This document shows positions 5,877-9,520 of a stretch of DNA of 9,520 nt, one piece after another; the first letter of the stretch is position 1, and the number at the start of each line of letters is the position of its first letter. The notes under the pieces were generated by a model, which was given only the letters and a program-made list of their open reading frames with translations, did not search any database and was not told where the DNA came from. The DNA lies in the NCBI GenBank assembly GCA_964614855.1, contig CAZTMX010000107.1, forward strand, positions 1 through 9,520. The letters run 5' to 3'. A program made the translations under genes and the position numbers. This stretch comes from CAWJHE01 sp964614855 (GTDB lineage Bacteria; Chloroflexota; Anaerolineae; Anaerolineales; UBA4823).

Positions 5877-7217
5877 ATGTTACCTGAAAACTGGTCGAAA
5901 ATGACGCCGGATGAAAAATTGCAATACCGGTTGGATTTGTACCTTTCTACAGAAGGAAAACCATTTGCCACCCCCGAAGCGGCTGCGCTTTACAAGGAGC
6001 GCGCTCAGCGCTATGTGGATGTATTGCTGCTAAAGGAACCCGATCGTGTACCGCGTGTGCCTGCCATCGGCGATTATGTTGCCAATTACACTGGCGTATC
6101 CAAGGCTGAATTTTTCTATGATTATGACAAAGCGGTAGATGCTTTTATCAAATTCAGCCGCGATTTTGATCTCGAATATTCGGCTGCCGGTAACTTCTAC
6201 CCCGGTAAGGTATTTGACCGCTTGGGATACAACCTGTACCGCTGGCCGGGACGTGCGCTGCCGGACAATACCACCTTCCAGTATGTCGAAAAAGAATACA
6301 TGAAGGCCGATGATTACGATATGTTGATTGCTGACCCCGAAAACTGGGCAATGAAGGTCTATAACCCGCTTGTCTTCAGCAATCTGGGCGGCTTGAGTAT
6401 GCTGCCCAGTTGGTTTGGCGCGGCAGAGCTGCCTTTTGTCGGCTTTATGATGGTGAATTACGGCATCCCGCCCGTGCAGGAAGCGCTTAAGACGCTTATC
6501 GAAGCCGGCAACCTGACCCTGGAATATATGGCAGCCATGGGTAAGATGGGCGCGGTAACCATGGGCGAGATGGGGATAGCCAGCACTTTGGGTGGTTTTA
6601 CCAAAGCCCCGTTTGACTACCTGGGCGACAGCCTGCGCGGCACGCGCAATGTGATGATGGATCTTTTCCGCCGGCCAGAAAAGGTGGTGGCAGCCTGTGA
6701 ACGCCTGGTGCCGATGGCGATCAACATGGCGGTTGGCGCGGCCAATGGCAGCGGCTTACCCTTCTGCTTCGTCCCGCTGCACAAAGGCGCCGACGGCTTT
6801 ATGTCCAATGCAGATTTCGAAAAATTCTACTGGCCTACTCTAAAAGCCGTCATCCTGGGTATGATCCAGGAAGGTGTGGTGCCTGCCATGTTTGTCGAGG
6901 GCGGTTATAACCAGCGCCTGGACATCCTGGCCGATTCGGGCATCCCGGCAGGGCGGACGATGTGGATGTTTGACCAGACCGATATGGCCGAAGCAAAGAA
7001 GAAAATCGGCTCTTGGGCTTGCATCGGTGGGAATGTACCTGCGTCCTTGTTCAAGACCGGCACGGCGCAACAGATGGAAGATTATGTCAAGAAGCTGATC
7101 GACACCTGCGCTCCAGGAGGCGGTTTCTACATCGCTCCAGGTGTGGTGCTGGATGACTCGACGCCAGAAGCGCTGCACAATTTCATGAAGTACTCTTTGG
7201 AATACGGAAAGTACTAA
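5877..7217 (+). CDS. UroD-family methyltransferase (methyltransferase I candidate), paralogue 1
   Basis: A 446-residue protein of the uroporphyrinogen decarboxylase/MtaA superfamily, in the subgroup found with corrinoid operons. By context it would transfer methyl from a substrate to the adjacent corrinoid protein. Marks: KEPDRVPRVPAIGDYV (53-68), RWPGRALPD (122-130), PLHKGADGFMSN (300-311), FEKFYWP (314-320), EGGY (341-344) and IGGNVPASLF (383-392). The His-x-Cys zinc motif of MtaA/MtbA is absent. Glu341 is shared with paralogue 2, but the position of that protein's His346 is Met364 here, with two extra residues between. A true heme-pathway decarboxylase is unlikely: the protein is about 90 residues too long and lacks its arginine-rich N-terminal motif. 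AAGGAG (5864-5869) sits 7 bases before the ATG. Right after the stop a terminator closes the transcript. The substrate is not identifiable. Confidence 0.85.
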   Translation: MLPENWSKMTPDEKLQYRLDLYLSTEGKPFATPEAAALYKERAQRYVDVLLLKEPDRVPRVPAIGDYVANYTGVSKAEFFYDYDKAVDAFIKFSRDFDLEYSAAGNFYPGKVFDRLGYNLYRWPGRALPDNTTFQYVEKEYMKADDYDMLIADPENWAMKVYNPLVFSNLGGLSMLPSWFGAAELPFVGFMMVNYGIPPVQEALKTLIEAGNLTLEYMAAMGKMGAVTMGEMGIASTLGGFTKAPFDYLGDSLRGTRNVMMDLFRRPEKVVAACERLVPMAINMAVGAANGSGLPFCFVPLHKGADGFMSNADFEKFYWPTLKAVILGMIQEGVVPAMFVEGGYNQRLDILADSGIPAGRTMWMFDQTDMAEAKKKIGSWACIGGNVPASLFKTGTAQQMEDYVKKLIDTCAPGGGFYIAPGVVLDDSTPEALHNFMKYSLEYGKY

Positions 7218-7229
7218 ACGCTGTGTTAC

Positions 7230-7261
7230 AGGGCTGCCAGGGGAACCTGACAGCCCTTTTT
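7230..7261 (+). terminator. Intrinsic terminator between the two UroD-family genes
   Basis: GGGCTGCCAGG (7231-7241) pairs with CCTGACAGCCC (7246-7256) around a GGAA loop, with one C-A mismatch; an outer A-T pair joins at 7230/7257. It is followed by TTTTT (7257-7261). It starts 13 bases after the stop of the first UroD gene. It should end most transcripts here, so the downstream pair would depend on read-through or its own promoter. No convincing promoter is seen in 7262-7316. Confidence 0.85.
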
Positions 7262-7316
7262 GATTAAATTCTGTCATGCATACTGCCTTTTCCAGGCGAG
7301 AAAATTGAGAGAAAAA

Positions 7317-8606
7317 ATGTCTGAAACCGAAAACCCACAATTTGTCCCATCACCTGAATTACTGGCACGTGCCAAGCGCATGGATGACGCCATCAACCTG
7401 CGCAAGCCGGACCGTGTGCCGGTGGCGCCCTTAGTCGTGCACTATTTTGCCAGCCGCTCGCTCGGCATAAGCAACAAAGATGCCCAGGCCAACTTGCCCT
7501 TGCTTTACGATTGTTACCGCAAAGCAGCCATTCGCTACAATTGGGATGTCGCTGCACCCACCGGCCCAGTATTTTCACCGCAGCCTTTGCACCTGTTGGG
7601 CACAACCCAGTTTCGCTGGCCGGGTCACGGCTTGCCCGAAGATATGCCTTTCCAATGGGTAGAACGCGAATATATGCTGGCGGAAGAATACCGCGAGATG
7701 CTGGATGATCCTAACGGGATCGCCATCAAGAAGGTTTGGCCGCGTGTATCTACCACCCTGGCGCCGTTTAGCGAGCTGGCTGAACAGGTTTCGCATATGA
7801 ACCTGACGGCTATGTCCAACGCGTATATGATGGGCGGCATGCTAATGGGGATGCTTTCCACGCCGGGTGTGCTGGATGCGCTTAAAGCGCTGCCGCTGAT
7901 CCTCGAGGAAGTACAAAAGGGCAACCAGGAAGCCGCTGAATATTCCATGGGGATGGCACAATTGGGCTTCCCGACCATGTTTACCACCATCGCCTTGATG
8001 CCCTACGACTGGATTTCGGATAACCTGCGCGGACTGCGCGGCATTATGCTGGATATGTACCGCCATCCAGAGGAGCTGCTCGAAGCGATCGAAATGATCA
8101 CCCCCATCACCATCCAAACGGCCATCATGCTGGCCAAGATCACCGGTGTGCGCGGGGTGTTTATCCCGCTGCATCGCGGCGCAGGCGGCTTTATGTCCAA
8201 TAAGCAGTTTGAAAAATTCTACTGGCCGAGCCTGAAGGCGTTGATCCTGGCATTGATCGAGGCCGACCTGCTGCCCATCCCATTGTGGGAAGGCGATTAC
8301 TCGCCGCGCCTGGAGTACCTGCAGGATTTGCCGCCAAAGAAATGGGTGGGGCATTTCGATATCGTGGATCGCAAAAAGGTCAAGGCGCTGCTGGGCGACC
8401 GCACTGCGTTTTGGGGCAATGTGCCGGCAAGCATGATGTGCACAGGCACGCCTGAGCAGGTGATGGCTGACGTGCGTGAATTGATTGAGATTTTTGGCGA
8501 TAACGGCGGTTTGATCATCGACAGCACCATGGGTATCCCGGACGAAAGCCGGCCCGAGAATGTCCAGGCGTTGACCGATGCCGTTGAGAAGTATGGAGTT
8601 TATTAA
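7317..8606 (+). CDS. UroD-family methyltransferase (methyltransferase I candidate), paralogue 2
   Basis: A 429-residue paralogue of the preceding gene, sharing the architecture: RKPDRVPVAPLVVHYF (29-44), RWPGHGLPEDMPFQWVEREYM (100-120 region), PLHRGAGGFMSN (284-295), FEKFYWPSLKA (298-308) and GNVPASMM (367-374). Glu325 and His346 form an E-X20-H spacing. As I recall, that resembles the C-terminal half of the zinc motif E-X14-E-X20-H reported for O-demethylase methyltransferase I; the first Glu is not at that spacing here. Cys375 replaces Lys393 of paralogue 1. These differences suggest a different substrate or metal site. The ATG at 7317 follows a modest GAGAG (7307-7311); an earlier in-frame TTG at 7260 lies inside the terminator and was rejected. 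The stop is 2 bases from the dehydrogenase ATG, so the two are probably co-translated. Confidence 0.85.
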   Translation: MSETENPQFVPSPELLARAKRMDDAINLRKPDRVPVAPLVVHYFASRSLGISNKDAQANLPLLYDCYRKAAIRYNWDVAAPTGPVFSPQPLHLLGTTQFRWPGHGLPEDMPFQWVEREYMLAEEYREMLDDPNGIAIKKVWPRVSTTLAPFSELAEQVSHMNLTAMSNAYMMGGMLMGMLSTPGVLDALKALPLILEEVQKGNQEAAEYSMGMAQLGFPTMFTTIALMPYDWISDNLRGLRGIMLDMYRHPEELLEAIEMITPITIQTAIMLAKITGVRGVFIPLHRGAGGFMSNKQFEKFYWPSLKALILALIEADLLPIPLWEGDYSPRLEYLQDLPPKKWVGHFDIVDRKKVKALLGDRTAFWGNVPASMMCTGTPEQVMADVRELIEIFGDNGGLIIDSTMGIPDESRPENVQALTDAVEKYGVY

Positions 8607-8608
8607 GC

Positions 8609-9520
8609 ATGCCAAAAGCGCGCGTATTTGTTTCACGCGTGATCCGAGACAAAGGTCTGGACCTGGTAAAGGATTTTTGCCAGGTAGATTTGTGGACGGA
8701 TGAATTGCCGCCGCCGCGCGCCGTGCTGCTGGAAAGGGTGCGCGGTGTGGACGGGCTGCTGTGCCTGCTCACCGACCGCGTGGATGCTGAACTGCTTGAT
8801 GCTGCCGGACCTCAGCTGAAGGTGGTCAGCAACCACGCTGTGGGAGTGGATAATGTCGATTTGAAGGAGGCCACCCGGCGAGGCGTCCCGGTTGGCAACA
8901 CACCGGGTATCCTGACCGACGCCACAGCCGATTTTGCCTTCGCCCTGCTGCTGGCGGCGGCAAGGCGGGTGGTGGAAGGCGACCGCAGCGTGCGCAACGG
9001 CGAATGGAAGACCTGGGGACCGTCCATCCTGTTGGGCCCTGACCTGATGGGCGCGACGCTCGGGCTTGTGGGGTATGGGCGTATCGGGCAGGCGGTGGCA
9101 AGGCGGGCCAGCGGGTTTGGTATGCGTGTAGTTTATTATGACCCGGGTTTGCAGATGCAGAGCGGGCAGAAAAGTAAGAGGGGTCGCAGAACGACCAGAA
9201 AGGGTGTGCTGGAGCGGTTTGCCGGCCAGCCTGTTCAGAGACCCGAAGCCGAAACTGGAGGCGCTGGTTTGTCTGCCAGCCCGCAACCCGTGAGTTTTGA
9301 TGAACTGCTGGAACAAGCGGATTTCATCAGCCTGCACACCCCGCTCACAAGCGAAACGCGCGGCCTGATCAATGCGGCTGCATTTGCTAAGATGAAACCC
9401 GGAGCTGTGCTGGTGAATACGGCACGCGGCCCGGTGGTGGACCAGCAGGCGTTGTACCATGCACTTAAAGAGAAACGTATCTTCGCCGCCGCCCTGGATG
9501 TGACCGACCCCGAGCCGCTT
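8609..9520 (+). CDS. D-2-hydroxyacid dehydrogenase (glyoxylate reductase/phosphoglycerate dehydrogenase family), partial
   Basis: The first 304 residues of an NAD(P)-dependent D-isomer 2-hydroxyacid dehydrogenase; the gene runs off the window in frame. Seen: the substrate loop VSNHAVGVDNVD (73-84), VGNTPGILTDATADF (95-109), the Rossmann motif GYGRIG (155-160) with Asp178 ending the next strand, catalytic Arg273 in NTARGPVVD, and Glu302 in DVTDPEP, 29 residues later as in characterised glyoxylate reductases. The catalytic His lies beyond the edge. Between YYDP (176-179) and SFDELL (229-234) is an insertion of roughly 30 residues compared with the usual loop, with a basic run KSKRGRRTTRKG (188-199). 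GGAG (8595-8598) precedes the ATG by 10 bases, within the end of the UroD gene. It reduces or oxidises a 2-oxo/2-hydroxy acid; the exact substrate is open. The link to methyl transfer is by position only. Confidence 0.88.
   Translation, partial: MPKARVFVSRVIRDKGLDLVKDFCQVDLWTDELPPPRAVLLERVRGVDGLLCLLTDRVDAELLDAAGPQLKVVSNHAVGVDNVDLKEATRRGVPVGNTPGILTDATADFAFALLLAAARRVVEGDRSVRNGEWKTWGPSILLGPDLMGATLGLVGYGRIGQAVARRASGFGMRVVYYDPGLQMQSGQKSKRGRRTTRKGVLERFAGQPVQRPEAETGGAGLSASPQPVSFDELLEQADFISLHTPLTSETRGLINAAAFAKMKPGAVLVNTARGPVVDQQALYHALKEKRIFAAALDVTDPEPL

Noticed and set aside
7260..7316. TTG-initiated extension of the second UroD gene
   Set aside because: The TTG is within the terminator T-run, and the 19 added residues are not part of the conserved protein.
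5877..8606. Uroporphyrinogen decarboxylase (HemE) for heme synthesis
   Set aside because: Two tandem copies with corrinoid genes, extra length and no HemE N-terminal arginine motif argue for methyltransferases of the same fold.
7842..9460. Two long minus-strand open frames (264 and 275 residues)
   Set aside because: They lie opposite the second UroD gene and the dehydrogenase, both with clear family motifs; His/Gln/Arg-rich, low-information translations are typical of antisense shadows in GC-rich DNA.

Overview
The window reads as part of an anaerobic bacterial genome carrying a corrinoid-dependent methyl-transfer operon. It is gene-dense and moderately GC-rich, with Shine-Dalgarno-led genes. 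The combination of a pterin-binding methyltransferase, small B12-binding proteins, a 2Fe-2S/ASKHA corrinoid reactivase and UroD-fold methyltransferases is the standard toolkit for moving methyl groups from methoxylated or methylated compounds onto tetrahydrofolate. It is best known from acetogens, Desulfitobacterium and uncultured anaerobes. The protein style would fit an anaerobic Chloroflexota (Anaerolineae-type) or Firmicutes host. That assignment is a weak impression and was not tested.

Layout, left to right. Positions 1-87 hold no gene but contain two tandem perfect DnaA-box sequences. On the minus strand (1555 down to 88) a GntR/HutC-type regulator is followed 13 bases later by a corrinoid protein gene. 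A short divergent intergenic region (1556-1642) carries overlapping back-to-back promoter candidates and two inverted repeats. On the plus strand follow a DUF1638 protein (1643-2338), a corrinoid-activating 2Fe-2S/ASKHA ATPase (2373-4313), a methyltetrahydrofolate:corrinoid methyltransferase (4330-5136), a second corrinoid protein (5220-5840), a UroD-family methyltransferase (5877-7217), an intrinsic terminator (7230-7261), a second UroD-family methyltransferase (7317-8606) and a D-2-hydroxyacid dehydrogenase cut by the right edge (8609-9520).

How they would work together (inference from family knowledge): a UroD-type methyltransferase takes a methyl group from an unknown, possibly O-methylated, substrate and gives it to Co(I) on a corrinoid protein. 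The pterin-binding enzyme passes it to tetrahydrofolate. The ASKHA protein re-reduces inactive Co(II) at the cost of ATP. DUF1638 proteins are recurrent companions of such operons, with no function I can state. The GntR protein probably senses a substrate or product and controls both divergent transcripts.

Points that stand out: two UroD paralogues that differ at putative metal-ligand positions and are separated by a terminator; two corrinoid proteins, one of them paired with the regulator; a Gly-to-Ala change in the B12 motif of the operon's corrinoid protein; an 11-residue repeat in the activator linker; an unusual basic insertion in the dehydrogenase; and the DnaA-box pair at the left edge.
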